A program made the position numbers and the translations under genes. Positions 33,609-46,904 of a stretch of DNA of 64,000 bases are shown here, in pieces (positions within the stretch are counted from its first letter, which is position 1; every line of letters begins with the position of its first letter). The notes beneath the pieces were generated by a model that saw only the letters and a list, made by a program, of their open reading frames with translations, was not told where the DNA came from and ran no database searches. The DNA is from Perkinsus marinus ATCC 50983 (lineage: Eukaryota; Perkinsozoa; Perkinsida; Perkinsidae): NCBI RefSeq assembly GCF_000006405.1, contig NW_003203153.1, positions 17,532 to 81,531 on the forward strand, in the 5' to 3' direction.

Positions 33609-34066
33609 TGTGTCATGATGGCAGTAAATGACAATTCAAGCTTACACATCTAGCAGGCCACACACCTGATAGTTATCCACACATATGTAGGACAATAGTA
33701 GCACTACTACTACCTGACCAACCACTGTTCATACTACAGCAAGAAGAATGATGATGATAACGGGGTAAGAGGACCTCACCTGTAATCAGGACTTCCGATC
33801 GCCTATCGTATCCGTATTTGGTGGGGGAGAAGTTGGTTCAAGTATAGATGGATCAGCATTAATGACGACTATAACACTAATATCTGATTATGTGGATGAA
33901 AAGGGTACTATGGTTATTATGGAGTAGCAGTAGGTGGCGGGAACATCAAGTAGGACTATTATTAGGATGATGATGATGATACTGCTACAAGGCCCGTGAG
34001 GGAATGGTCAGTAATAATAACGAGTAGAGGAATGTAAAGAGATACAACAGGTGTATATCAAGGCAT
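33609..34066. other. Intergenic spacer between ADAL and EIF3J
   Basis: About 460 bp between two minus-strand genes. GATGATG microsatellite-like runs near 33752 and 33968; no ORF of note. Confidence 0.5.
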
Positions 34067-35169
34067 TTACATGAAGTCAGCGTAGTCGTCATACTCATCA
34101 TCATACTCACCATAGCCACCATCCCCATACCTAACTTGTGTACTGTATTCAATGGGTATTATCATTATTATTACATCATGTCGATCTCGGCCTGATAATC
34201 AACCTTGGCACCCTTCTTCATCTGTGATACGTCAGTAGCCTGTTTCTTACGGTTCCTATCCTTCTCAGCCTATACACCATAATACACTACTATAGGATGT
34301 CGTCACCGTAGCCTGAGTGACTACCTTCTCTTGCTTCTTTGATGTAACCAATGCTTGTAACTCCTTTATAAGCTTAGTACACTCATCCTGGTCCAACTTC
34401 TCTTCAACCCCTCTAAGGGTATCTCGCATGAAGTTGAATACAGCTGCCTTGGTACGGCAATCATTCAGTTTACCAACACACCTGCTCACAATGATTACCT
34501 CCATCACCATCATCACCATCAGCACATCACCATCAGCACATCATCATCATCATCATTACTACCTTTCACTAAGCTGTTCGACATCCTTCAACGTCTTCAA
34601 CTTTAATTCCTCAAATGAATCCTTCTCCACAACGGTAGTAGTCTCACGTATCTTCACGTGTTCAGATCCATTACCTACAATACTACTAATGGCTACCATC
34701 ACGAACATTAACATTACCTTCACTAGCATCATTAGGGGTTGTCACACCAAACATGTCACATATGTTCTCCATATCGGCCTTCTCTATCTACACTACAAAT
34801 CGTGACTGTACAATCATCGTCATCCTACTACTACCATCCGTTGTTGACGAGCCTTCTCAGCTACAGGATCATCGAGAGGCATATCATCAGCGTCAATCTC
34901 CTTGGTTATAGTGGTCACCTTCGGTTGGCCATTACTCTTCTCTACCTGTTGTTTGGTGGATGCCTTCTTAGTAGCAACCTAATCTGCATCATCAGCCTAC
35001 AGCATTACTCTTGTATTATTACCTGTGGTGCAGCAGGGGCCGATAAGGCCTTCTCAGCTGCAGCCTCCTTATTCTGTTCAATGGTGTCTAGTCCAATATC
35101 GGCAGCCTCCCAATCATCGTCAGAATCACTATCCCATTGCTCGTTCAATTTAGATGCAGAAGTGGACAT
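34067..35169 (-). CDS. EIF3J: Translation initiation factor eIF3 subunit J
   Basis: Loosely bound eIF3 subunit that occupies the 40S decoding centre and mRNA channel. The minus-strand exons give the family in order: MSTSASKLNEQWDSDSDDDW and EAADIGLDT at the N-terminus, a basic KKASTKQQVEK region, DDPVAEKARQQRM followed by EKADMENICDMFGVTTP, a middle helix SFEELKLKTLKDVEQLSER, FMRDTLRGVEEKLDQDECTK, the basic ALVTSKKQEK segment and the diagnostic acidic/aromatic C-terminus GGYGEYDDEYDDYADFM. Start ATG 35169, stop 34067-34069; about six short introns, one being about 45 nt after APAAPQ. It is divergent from the nucleoporin gene across a 188-bp shared upstream region. Confidence 0.92.
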
Positions 35170-35357
35170 AATTACGTAACAATAATTTACAACGTCCTGC
35201 AGACACTTACCATCATCACCCACCACTACAGTTCGATTAGACCGGACCCCAAACGGCAGTAGGGCGCGCCCAGCTGATCGATTTAATTAGTGTATTCTTA
35301 CTATCATGTGTCGTGCTTCATAGCAATAATTGTTATAGTTGTCGTTAGTGCATTATA
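35170..35357. promoter_or_regulatory. Shared divergent upstream region, EIF3J / nucleoporin
   Basis: 188 bp between the divergent start codons. It holds the palindrome GGCGCGCC (about 35266) and AT-rich flanks. It must contain both promoters or a single bidirectional one; no TATA-like or initiator element is claimed. Confidence 0.4.
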
Positions 35358-38300
35358 ATGTTCGAAGAGGAGGAGTATCCAGGGCCTCGGGAACTGGGCT
35401 TACCTCGTCTTAGTGGTCATATCACCACAAGAAATGGGAGAACTCTCAGGAACCAACAACAACTACAACAGGTAATAGTCGTAATAGGGTGATAGGGGAT
35501 AATATATAGGAAATTGTGCCTATCAGAGTGGCCCAACACGCTCTAGACGTACATTGGGATCTACTACCACCACACAACGTCATCACCTTACAGCACCTTA
35601 CAACAGGCCTCAACCTGTTAGTAACCATGTAGAGGATCACAATGGTGTCCATGATGATGCTAGGGAGTCGACATGGTAAGAAGGGCATTAACATGTAGTA
35701 GTATCATCAATGATGGTAATGATTAGGTTTGGCAGGATAGTGGGTATTGCTACGCGACCCTTTACTGCTATTAAATCAGTATTCCGTAGTAGGAGTAGTC
35801 AGGAGGACACATCTTCCCATGAGGATGATGAGGAGGGTAGTGAGGATGATAACACTATCCAAGTGGACGAGGGGGAAGGAGTACCTCCTCTTTCACGTAC
35901 TACATACCCATCATCATTATATCCTCTATTCTATCCTGGATAGCTCCATCACACTTCAAGGAATCTCCATCCCCAACCTTTGATTTCAAACACTTTGCCA
36001 CTACTACTACTACCCACCATGGTGAGCCCCTACTACCCACGGATCTAGTGTATCGTCATGTATGTGGTCATCTCAGAGCTACCTCCTGCACCACCAGTTG
36101 CTGCTCCACTTGAGAATGATGATGACCTGGTCCTCATACCACGACTCAGTAGTCATTGCAGGAGGGCACAGCCCCGAGGATCCAGTAATGATTGTGGTTA
36201 TGATAGTCTCATCCCATCTGTAGTCATCAGGCCTAACGCGACGTAAACGTGATAGGTCATCACCTATCAACCGTAATAGGAGTGATACACTAGTGGAGAA
36301 GGAGGAGGAAGGATCGGGGGTATTTGGTGGAGGGGCGAACAAGGAGGAGAGCAGGTCACGGAGAAGCAGTGGATCCTACATACAACAGCAGATGCCTGCT
36401 AAGAGGATGACCCTAGGAGCTAGCAGTACCTCGAGGTTTGCTGGCCTACCATCGGTAACACCAGCAGCCCAGCAGGCTCTACCCTATGATAGTAGTAGAC
36501 GGGGTAGGTATCAATACCCTATGACCACTCTACCAAGGTAGGTTATGCTTGGTAATTAGCAGTATCATAATGGGTATTAGATATACATCAATGTTATCAT
36601 CGACTCCATCCCAGGATAGGGCCTTGGCTACTTCTCGTAACATAATGGCTAATCTAGACCGTATGGCGGCATCAGCAGGAGGAGGAGCAGCAAGTCATGA
36701 CCAGACCGGGGGTATGCAGTTGTATAGGCCTCCTAGACCACTACGACGACGGAGGCCACCACTCAATGGGGGATCATCGATAGAGACACATACTGGCATG
36801 AAGAGTCTATCAGCCTTATTGGCTAAATCATCTGAGAACCATACACAAGGCGCATCACCCGCCGCCGCCGCGGCCGCCCTGCCCTCTGCTACTTCTAAGG
36901 CTTTCGGTATGCACTCTCCAGTGTTTGGCAGTAGTGGTATTACCAAGAAGAATACAAGCAATAGTAATGCTAATATGATAGGGTAGGATGGTGGTGGTAT
37001 ACCTATACCAGGTCCGTTGTTTGGTCTACCAGAGGATGATGACAAGAAGAAGGCTAGTACATCACTAAATACAGCAACTACTGCGAACAAGGAGGAGGCT
37101 ACTGCCAAGAGTAGTATTACTACTAAGGTGAGTATACAGGCATCACCCTCATCATCCTGTTAATCATGCCTCTCAGGATACTACCAAGACAACATCCACT
37201 GCTGCTGCTGCCGCTGCCCCTCCTCCAGCATCAATCTTCGGCAAGGTCCCCAGCTCTAATACAGGTTCATCATCGATATTCGGCGCTAGCCTGCCTACTA
37301 CTACTACTACTTCAACTACTAACAGCAGTATCTTTGGTGCCACTCCAACTGATACTGCTGCTACATCGGCACCTATCAGTAGTAGTAATGATGCTGCTTC
37401 TGCTCCTCCACAGAAGACTACCACCACCTCATCTACATCATCACTATTCACCACTACGGCACCCACCTCTTCTACTGAGCCATCAGCTCTAGCATCGTCC
37501 CTCTTCGCTGGTGTTAAAACAACAACAACAACAACATCAACACCAGCAGCAGTCGAAGAGAAGACTACTCCTGAGAAGAAGGCCAAGAGAGCTCGGTCTG
37601 ATGATGATGACGAGGTTGAGGAGGTACCACCACCACCAAGTAAGGCTGCTGTCCAGGAAGCAGTACCCGCCAAGGCGGCCACTACTACTACGCCAGCCCC
37701 TGCTCCCGCTGCTCCTGAGCCACCTAAGGGGGGCTTCATCTGGGGTGATCCGACCAAGGTGAGTGTCAACAACACCTACTGCTAGAGGTAATACCTACTA
37801 TCAGGTCAGCGACGCCGACTTTTTTGATGATGATGGATTCGCTCCTGATGCTGACGATGATAGTGATCATGAGGAAGAAGAAGGGGGGAATAAATCAACC
37901 CCTGCCCAGCAACAGCAGCAGCAGTCTACTGGTATAGATATATGTAACACTGCACCTTCACTGTGATGGTCCCTGTGCAGGTGGTGGTAGTATATTCGAT
38001 GCTATACCAGCAGCATCAGCAAGCTCTGGATCCAAGACCAGCAGTGGAAGTCTGTTCGGCACTGGTAGCGCCATATTCGGAAACAACGATAATAAGAGTG
38101 GTAGTATTCTCTCCTCTCAACAACTGCTACTCATTGCCCATTCTGTCAGGTTCGGATAGTAGTAGTATATTTGGCACGGCCGGTAAGGCATCCTCGGGGG
38201 GCAGTATATTCGATGTGTCTGCAGCCCCCTCATCCAGTGGTGGTAGTGGTAGTATCTTCGGCAATCCCTCTACTACTACCACCACTGCTGGTACAGCTTC

Positions 38301-39593
38301 CATCTTTGGGACTACTACTGCCAGTATGACCAAGAAGGATGATGCTGGTAGCAAACAGTCAGGTAGGTCGTACTATACATGTCTGCCTCTATCGATCGCT
38401 GCAGGTGGGAGCATCTTTACTACTACTACCACTCAACCTTCTACTGGTAGTGCGTCATCATCATCATCATCCATATTTGGCAACAGTGTGGCTACACCCT
38501 CTACTGGGTCTATCTTCTCCATCCCTGATAAGACGGTATCCTCTGAGAGTAGCGGCAGTATCTTCGGCAATGTTGGCTCTTCCCCTGCTGCACCCACTGG
38601 TTCCCTCTTCGGCACTACTACCACTGCACCGACTAGCAGTAGTGGTAGTAGTAGCATCTTCGGGATGAGCACTACCACTCCTGGTAGTATCTTCGGAACT
38701 ACTGCTGCTGCTGCATCATCATCGTCCACTGGTGAGCTTTCATTACACGTGTCTAGTTTCCCTGATGATCATTGGTAGGTACTAGTATGTTTGGTAGTGC
38801 TCCCCCTGCCCAGAGTACTACCGGCCTATTTGCTTCTACTGGACCTACTGCTACTGCCTCATCATCATCATCTTCGATATTCGGCAGTTCGACTACTGCT
38901 ACTACTACCCCTTCCAGTATCTTCCAGCAGCCGCAGTCCAGTGGTAATGGCAGATATTTATGTAGTGCTTGTTATCGTGCTGTATATGACAAATAGGTAC
39001 GTTGTTCGGATCGACTCAGTCGAGTAGTAGTAGTAACAGTGGTGGTGGTGGTATGTTTGGTACTACTGCCTCACCCTTCGGTGCTGCTACTCCCCAGCAG
39101 AGTAAGGAGGATCTGTCGTTGCCGTATTGCATATACCTCCAGCCTTACCAGGTTCCACGTTTGGTAGTAGTACCACGGGTAGTAGCACGATGTTTGGTAG
39201 TAGTAACACTAACAATGCAGCAGCAGCAGCCTCATCCTCATCGATGTCTATCTTCGGTAATAATATTATTTTGCCCTAGTTGTCTTAATCGTCATCAACA
39301 ACTCTCTTTAGGTGCTACGCCCAGTAATAGTGGTAGTAGTAGTATATTCGGTTCAGCTGTGCCTGGTGGTAGCAGTAGCAGTGGTAGCTCTATGTTTGGT
39401 GCAGCTGGTGCCACCTTCTCTATGCCCACCACAACATCATCCCAGCAACAGTCCTCTGGTAGGTCATCACCTCCCAGCCACTGTCCAGCCTTAATTATTC
39501 ATAATAGGATCATCAGCACCAAACCCCTTCGGAGCTGAACCAACTGCCGCCAAGCCTGGACGAAGGATCCTCAGAGTCAAACGTCGGGGTTAA
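35358..39593 (+). CDS. FG-repeat nucleoporin (SIFG type, basket-like ends)
   Basis: Intrinsically disordered nuclear-pore protein. It starts MFEEEEYPGPRELGLPRLSG (ATG 35358) and has an early possible amphipathic helix FGRIVGIATRPFTAIKSVFR, then disordered basic/acidic exons. From about 37200 to 39440 there are dozens of SIFG, SLFG, MFG and related FG motifs in Ser/Thr/Gly spacers, interrupted by an acidic exon (DADFFDDDGFAPDADDDSDH) and by KKAKRARSDDDDE. The last exon reads NPFGAEPTAAKPGRRILRVK and ends RRG at the stop 39591-39593. An N-terminal amphipathic helix plus a C-terminal basic tail recalls Nup153/Nup1-type basket nucleoporins, but orthology is not established. Introns are about 40-60 nt. 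An in-frame TAG at 36984-36986 needs an intron (for example 66 or 75 nt) to be removed. Confidence 0.88.
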
Positions 39594-40210
39594 TAAGGTG
39601 GCCGCTGCCGCCGTCGCCGCTATACCGTCACTCCTCTTCCTTTCCTTACTGTTGTGTTGTTGTTATCATTATTATTGCGTATCATACTCGTACCAACAAT
39701 GGTCATCATCATCATTATGATAGCCAGTTTCACGCTTGTGCTTGTCATAATAATGTTGGGCCTCTTAGAAGTGATTCTCTGTTAACATCATCCTCGATAG
39801 TAGCTATCATGCAACGTAGTAGTAATAGCAATGATGGTGGGGTTGCGACTCTCACCATTACTGCTGTGATGTACAATCTGATATGCAAGCTATGCACAAT
39901 GATAGTAACATGATACAATCTGATGATGATGATCGTCGCTGGAGGTCTTTATTAAAGGCTCTGCTGCCTGCGACACCCTTGTGAGTGCTATCATCATCCT
40001 TGCTATCCTCGTTATCACTACTATTGCTACTACTACGTTGGTCGTCTTCTCCAAAGCTATCTTGCATTGAGTTCTATACTGTTCTATTGACCCATGGGTG
40101 ATATAGGTTTATTGTTGGTAGCGTGTATGAAACAAGTTGTATACTGTGGGAACAATACGGCGAGCCGTATTGATGGGTGTAGAGCTCCTGGTCCCCGAAC
40201 ACGAGGGGCC
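39594..40210. other. Intergenic, with small hairpin
   Basis: About 600 bp after the nucleoporin. A minus-strand 69-codon acidic Ser-rich frame (39858-40067) is not supported by anything else. CAATACGGC (40153-40161) and its exact reverse complement (40164-40172) form a tight hairpin with a 2-nt loop just before the next gene. Confidence 0.45.
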
Positions 40211-42969
40211 ATGGCTCCTACTGCCTATCATCCTAGTAGTGTGGCCAGGCCAGTAACACGGACCTCCTCATGTGGTGATCCCTCCACACCTGGTAATCAG
40301 AGTAACACTAGTGTTATCACTACTAACAATCATAACAACAACAGTAACACGAGGACCTCATATACAAACCCTCCCCCCACAGCCATACCGTCGCCACCGG
40401 CAACAGCAAGTCCTACTAGTGTACCAATGATAAATACTACAACTACTACGACCTATACTCTACGTAGCAATGGTATGGGAGGTAGCACATCTCTATTATC
40501 AGTATCATCTACTGATGGAGCTGCTGGGCTCCCATCATCCAATACACAGCGTCCTGGAACTCCTCAATACTGCAATAACACTAACAATCCTATCACTCAC
40601 AATCCTCATAACGTAGTAATGCCCTCAAAATGTAGCGATCCATGACAACGACAAACGCGATTAGGTAGTGAGAAGTGTATCCACAACCTCATCACTGTCT
40701 GTTACACCCGCAGCGGCGTCGAGAGCAGCTGTGATAGATGGCTTGGCCCTGAGTAGTGGATCTGGTGGTATGGTGTTGGTAAGGACCAACAACCCATCCC
40801 TGTCCTCCTCTTCGTCCTCCTCTACTGGACATCAAACATCGACCCTATCAATGGAGGAGGGAAGCCATGCTCCATTGCCAACATATTGCCAACCTACTGT
40901 AGGCCGGCACTGCTATCATGTCGGCTCTCTTGTAAGTAACCATTAACCATCAGGACACAAGCCGTGACCAGCAACAGCATCAACAGTATGTTACAACTCC
41001 AACAGTAGCCCGACGACCATCAGCACTAGTCATGGCTAGGAGTATGTCGTTGGACTGTTCGATCGGCCAGCATAACAATCCTCACCAATCTTCGCAGAAA
41101 GGTAGTATCATCACCGCCAGCTTGCATCCATAAGCATGGTCCCTTCATCAGTACCCCCTCCCCTCCTCGTCCTCGATGATGGTGTCCTAACCCACGCACT
41201 ACAGCCTATGCTAGATGCATTGGAGAAGAGGCTGTGTGACAGGCTGGATACATTGTAGGCTCCTTACACATTCACAGCATTGTTTTTACTCAGTCGGAAG
41301 TCCCACGAAGAGCGTATTGATAGCGTCCGAGCTGAGTAAGGTCTCTGTTACTGTTGTATAAGTGCCTATCATTGTATCAGCCTATCCGACCTTATCAACA
41401 CCACAGCTGCACAGTTACAACAATACAATCATGATACTACTACAGATGGAGGTGGTCAAGAGGGGCCAGGAGTACCCTGCTCTTGTTGTTATTGTTGTTG
41501 CTCTCCATCCTCCTCTACACTTTCCTCTCATATCCCTAAGGATGCTGCTGCTGATGCTGCTGCACCAGGGCCCTACCACGATCCCCGAGCTGCTAGCTGC
41601 TGTTCCTCCTGCCATCACTCCTCCACTACTTCTAGCGAAGCATGCCTTTACTCCTGCTGCCGCCCCTTATCCCAGCATAAATGCCACAATGCTGATGGCC
41701 CCTCGACGGCCCATGTCATTAATGATAGCTGCAGCCGACCACACCAACCACCCTTCAATCACGCTCTGGTTGGCCCTCGAACCTCTGGCTTTACCGCCAC
41801 TAGGAGTGGCTCTAGTCTCCGCTTCACAGAGGATGAAGATCAGGAGTCTCCCCGCATCGAGGTAACTGCCGCTGTCAGCCTCCCTACTGCAGTCGGCTTA
41901 TTCATACCAGGAGGGACTCTCACGATCAAAGGCCGCCATGCGTAATGGCGGCCGAAGCTGCTCTCAAGGCTCATGTCAAGGGTACATCAGTGATTCACAC
42001 TATCATAACTGCCGTCGGCCAAGTATCGCCAATAGCATTATTGGTCATGCTGGGAAGGGAGAGGTGCCCATCTGGGACCTTATGGATGGGTCCTGCTGCC
42101 AGTCTCATAGCAATAGGGATTGGCTTCCCTCTCAGGCCTGTAGACGTAATGATGGCGGCCCCCACTACGGCTCCTCCTCCTCCTACTACTACTACTCAGC
42201 CTAGCCCACCTGATGCTCATGCTGTACCTCTTGGGAAGGAACCAACAATACAGGTATCGTATCGATGCTTAAGCTTGCGCCATCTGCCGTCTCCACGTTG
42301 AGGAAAGGGGAAGGATCATTGCGTATCAACCGTCTGTCTCGTTTCCTCCTGTCCGATACACCACGTGAGGTTATCGGTGATTGGATGGGAATCCAACCAA
42401 AGCCTGCTGTCAGGAGGATATGCTGCAGCAAATCCGGCCGGTATCTCAGGTTCCATCTCTAAAGCTACCAGTGTTCTCCTCATCATCCTCGGGATCATCG
42501 ACATCCCTACTACAACAATATGAGGTGGATCTTGATGCATTGCCACACAGTAGCCTCTAGCCTCAGGCCGCTGAGACGGATCGTCGTATGAGGAAGGAGG
42601 GGAAGAGGGAGAGAGCAGAGCAACAAAGGGAGAGGATACATCAGAGGCATCAAGAGCTGCAGCATGTGAAGTAAACATCGGTACCAACAACATCGACATT
42701 GTATGCATTGGATGATTAGGGAACATATGCGGCATCTTGACGAGCTATTAGCAGCTAAACGGGCAGCATTGGGCTCCTTTAATGATCATGGGCAGTCGTC
42801 CATGCAGTTGGACGATGATCATCAACATCATGCACCACCACCACCACCACCTCCAACATCTGGAACGAATGCTGAGTATCATCGTGATGATGATAATAAT
42901 GCGAGAACTCAACACCTCGCCACTTCCCAGAAGGGGGAGCAACGAGTAGCAGTGGAAGTGCGAGAATGA
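40211..42969 (+). CDS. Long low-complexity protein with C-terminal coiled coil
   Basis: Not recognised. A chain of plus-strand exons encodes Asn/Thr/Ser/Pro-rich sequence (NTTTTTTYTLRSNGMGG), a helical LTHALQPMLDALEKRLCDR exon (about 41185-41250), SLRFTEDEDQESPRIEVTAA (about 41815-41870), STLRKGEGSLRINRLSRFLL (about 42290-42350) and a C-terminal charged coiled coil (RMRKEGKRERAEQQRERIHQ, then HWMIREHMRHLDELLAAKRA), ending in a His/Pro/Asp-rich tail with the stop at 42969. Exon joints were only partly resolved, and the region could be more than one gene. Start at ATG 40211 is a guess; the frame is open further upstream. Confidence 0.45.
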
Positions 42970-44402
42970 TGATGATGATGCAGATGATTGCCATACAGTG
43001 GGAGGTGGCGGCGATGCTGCTGCTGGCTGCTACGGCAGCACTGAAGTTATTGAGGCGTACATTATTGGCTTTTGTTATTGTTATTATAACGGATGTTGGT
43101 CACTTGGTTATGCATGATTATCACATACGAATTGACCATCATACATTGGTTTCATCATTGTCATTGCGACCTCCTTGAGTTGGTGTTGTTACGTATGATA
43201 CTTGGTATCATCTTATTCTCATCAACTATGGGGTGTACATCCTCTATTTTCGATCTAACCGTCCCAGATCTTCAGCCCGGCTTCCTGCCGATCCTCGTTA
43301 ACTGTAGATAAAGAAAGCTGGCTTCCTCTCGAAGGGTTATGATGTATACAATGCGGATAAACAGCTCTGGCTCTACACCAGGTTAAAATTATTCTATGAT
43401 TCATCCTCGTGAGCCCTGCCTTGATGAATAGGTCATTGAGCAGCTTTTGGGACTCTGATCCGGACTTCACACTCGAGAACTTCATACGGGAGGATAATAA
43501 GACCGGAGGAGCGCCAGCATGACTCCAACGTCCCGAGGTGATGCTCATATCATGACAGGTTCTTGGACGACGTGCTGTTGGTAAACTTGATGAGAATTAC
43601 AAGAAAGAAGTCGACTGGGGGACTGACTGGGGTGATAGGTGCGCCGTCCACCTAAGCAGTATAGTTCATGTCCAGTGGGGATTAGCGACTTCTCTCTGGA
43701 CGATCTCTTCGATCTCGGCGACGATGATGAAGATCAAGTTGAAGTTCAAGGCAAAGAGGGAGGCTAGTTTTAAGAATGCCAAAGCGGAGGAAATCACACA
43801 CCTGAGAGTCAAAGTAACCGCCGCGGCTCTGCGTAACGACGATGTGCCGTAGACCCTTGGGACAGGTGGAAGGGAAGGCTAGGGTGAGGGTGGCCATCGA
43901 TTCGAACCCTGATGGGACTACGAGGGAACGTCGGAGTTGAAAGTCCGCTGTCAAGAAGGTTTACTATACACTTGTATGTCCTCTGCTGGTGGTCGATGAA
44001 ATACTTTACACTGCTCTCTCTCTAACTTAACCTTAAAGTTAGGCGTTTTGAGTTCCTCCTTGCTGCTCTCAGACTATCAATGGTGTACAGGTCCCGGTGC
44101 AAGTGAATAATCTAAGTGGCAGAATTGGGATCGAGACTGGGACATCCCTGGGATGTCCTAGGCCACCTATGATGCCAAATTCGGCACTGATGGAGTTTTC
44201 GTCGATACCATATGTTTAGAAGCCCCACCGGCTGATGTAAGGGTCTCTTCCATGAGCAAATGAATAATATTGATTGCATTGTTTTCAGTTATTGATGATC
44301 GGATTCGCGATGCCCTATTTCATGCATCTCTGGAGCTACTTGGCTCGGACTCATAGTGCGGCTCAAACCTATGCTAGGAAGGTATTGAGGAGGCATAAGT
44401 AG
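42970..44402 (+). CDS. Partial, unrecognised gene with C-terminal membrane segment
   Basis: Fragments of a plus-strand gene: SIFDLTVPDLQPGFLPILV (about 43240-43300), IKLKFKAKREASFKNAKAEE then LRVKVTAAALRNDDV (about 43730-43850), KFGTDGVFVDTICLEAPPAD (about 44175-44240), and after a GT-AG intron LLMIGFAMPYFMHLWSYLAR then KVLRRHK with a stop at 44400-44402. The last exon reads like a membrane segment with a basic cytosolic tail. Not all joints could be placed and the function is unknown. A tight palindrome, GGACATCCC-T-GGGATGTCC (44140-44158), lies within the gene. Confidence 0.35.
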
Positions 44403-45099
44403 CCTCACGCTCGACTTTCTTCCTCAATAGCCGACAGTTTTATCATGATCCTTGATGTGGTCACCGAATGAGCAAATATGAGCAAATGTTGTTACCTCTT
44501 TCTCCTGGTTCTTGTGTTATACAGTAGGAAAAGTCCAAGCGTTGCAAGCTTGCCACAATACAGAAGATACAGAAGGGATGTATAACATACTTGAGTCTAG
44601 TCACTTGATTCGAGTGAATGTCGAAAGGATCTGTGAATTTCGAAGCATTAGGTCACATTGATTTAGAAGACACGCTCTTGGGGTCCAATGAGTGCTGGTT
44701 GCCGCGATCTTCGAGAGCGCAGTCAGCACCATGTAGCAACAATAGATACATACGAGGTAAGGTTGGTACCAGCTGCCGAGTTGGTCTCTCACTATTGGGA
44801 TGTCGAGACACAGACTGATATGTGCTAGCCATTATCGAGTGGCAATTGTCCGTCGTTTTTCAATCGTTATGTATTTTGGGTTTGATGAGTTTATAGTGTT
44901 GAGGAACTTTCATCTTTCCCCACAAACTAGAAACTCTTACTACTATTGGAAGAATACTGTCCATGCATCATACTGTCAAATATCACAATTCTACAGCAGC
45001 TTCAAAAGATAAGCAGTAACGGATAACTCTCTGATAAGCTCGACTGGTAAGTCGGTCGAAGTAGCATCGTGTTGATGAAATCATTCACCCCGAGGTGTG
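44403..45099. other. Unassigned region
   Basis: Several plus-strand open frames of 60-70 codons (44618-44818 and 44800-45012) overlap in different frames without motifs. No gene is supported. It contains the 3' ends of two convergent genes. Confidence 0.4.
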
Positions 45100-46864
45100 C
45101 TATTGACAAGAAGTGTTCATCTCCTTACATAGGACAGATGCTCGAACACGGAGATACTTCCGGCCGGTCTTGGAATAGCTATCGTTCATCAGCCCTGCCG
45201 AGACATCGGATCGAGGATGCAGCCTCTAATATGGAAAGATGAGTAGTCGATGGAGGGAGGCTCATCACTTACCTCATGTGAATCTTCCATACAGCAGAAC
45301 TCGTGGGTGGCTTCCGGGGACTCCTCAGCATGCTCATCCCGTCGCTTCCTCCGCCGATCTGAGGATGTCTAAGCCAGACCGATCCACGACGAACCCATAA
45401 TCCTACGCTTGTGGTGATGCTTGGCCTGTGTGGATTTCGTTGCCTCGCCTTTCCCAGGTGGCGGCGTCCCATTATCAGGACAATCGTTGGGTGTAGCATG
45501 CGTGCTGAGAGGAGGATGCTCTGAAGGAGTGATAACCACTCCTTCTAGATCACTGGCAGAGATAGGCGGTGAACCCTCCATCTTAGCCCTGATAGGGAGC
45601 ATACCTATTATCCCTACTAAGGCGGCCTGACCTGTCACTGTCCTCTAAGGGCATACAATCACTGATTATACTGGACAGGGACAGCGGCCTGGGCTTAGGC
45701 CGTAGGATTACTGGTGGACGCTTCAGTCCACCCTCCTCGTGCTCCTCTTCTAGCGCATCATCATCAACAACATCATCGAAGAGGTCCCCATCAGGTGGCT
45801 CCTGTGACCAACGTCGGCTGCCATAATGACGAAGTGTCCCACCCACCTCGAATATTATCGATGCACTATCATCATCATCACCATCACCACCGAGGCCAAG
45901 GGTTGAGGTATCATCGCCATAATCAACCTCTATCGGATCATCCTCGGGGATATGTGCTATTAGACTACTCAAGGCAATACTAGTTCGGAGCATTGTAACT
46001 CCTTTCTTTTCCTGTAGTACTGCCTGTTCATGACTATTAACATCGACGGTCTCCTGCTCTGTTGTAGCATAAGATGGTCCAGGAGTGGTATCTATTAACC
46101 CGTCTTTCCTCGTCGTGACACCATCATCCGAAGATAGTTGGCCACAGCTCTGGTCAGATGTTGGTATTCCCTCTTGACGAGCCGGTGTCAATGACCCCGA
46201 CTGTCCCTTGCAAGAGGAAGGTCCTCTACAAGCGTTTATCTCATGGTCCTCGACAGGTTCCTCTGTAGCCCCATGACCAGCTTCAGGCAACTCCACTATG
46301 GGGTCAGAGCCGCTCTCTTCAGGCTTATGCCTCTTCTTCACCCCTTTGGTATTTGCCTTCTTTGACCGTCGCTTACGTTTATGCAGGACCTCATCAGCTT
46401 GCACACTATCAACATCGCTCTTCTTCCTCTTCCCTCCAGCCTTCTTATTGGAGCTATGCTCATCCACAGACTGTGATTGGGCCGAGACCTCATGGCTATC
46501 CCCCTCTACTTGGACCCCTACATTGCTCCGCTTCCTCCCCTGTGAACGACCGTCATCGTGACACTGTAATGTCGAGGACATCATTACCGAGGTCATGGTA
46601 GACTTGTTGAGAGTAGATGCCGAGATAACCCCTCCGGTCGCCACAGACCTAGTCGTATACTCAGTAGTCTGGACAGCTGCATTACTACTATAACAAGAGG
46701 AAGACAATGATCCTTCGATAAGAGGTACAGTGAGTAGACTCACCTCAACTTGTTCATATACCCATATGATATCATACAGATAACAGCGCTATCCTTAATA
46801 CCAGGGGAAGCCGCTGCCTTCCCAACAGGTGTCGCTACGGATTTGGCAAACTCCCCTGGAACGG

Positions 46865-46904
<40 letters not shown>

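Noticed and set aside
36984-36986. In-frame TAG in the nucleoporin as programmed readthrough or stop reassignment
   Set aside because: GT-AG introns of 66 or 75 nt can remove it, and many genes here use TAG/TAA/TGA as normal stops; RNA data are needed.
37173-37775. 200-codon minus-strand frame opposite the FG repeats, and similar ones at 38433-38729
   Set aside because: Simple-repeat shadow of the SIFG/Thr-rich nucleoporin coding strand.
43900-43915. GGTTCGAATC on the minus strand as a tRNA B box
   Set aside because: Lies in probable coding sequence with no A box or acceptor stem.
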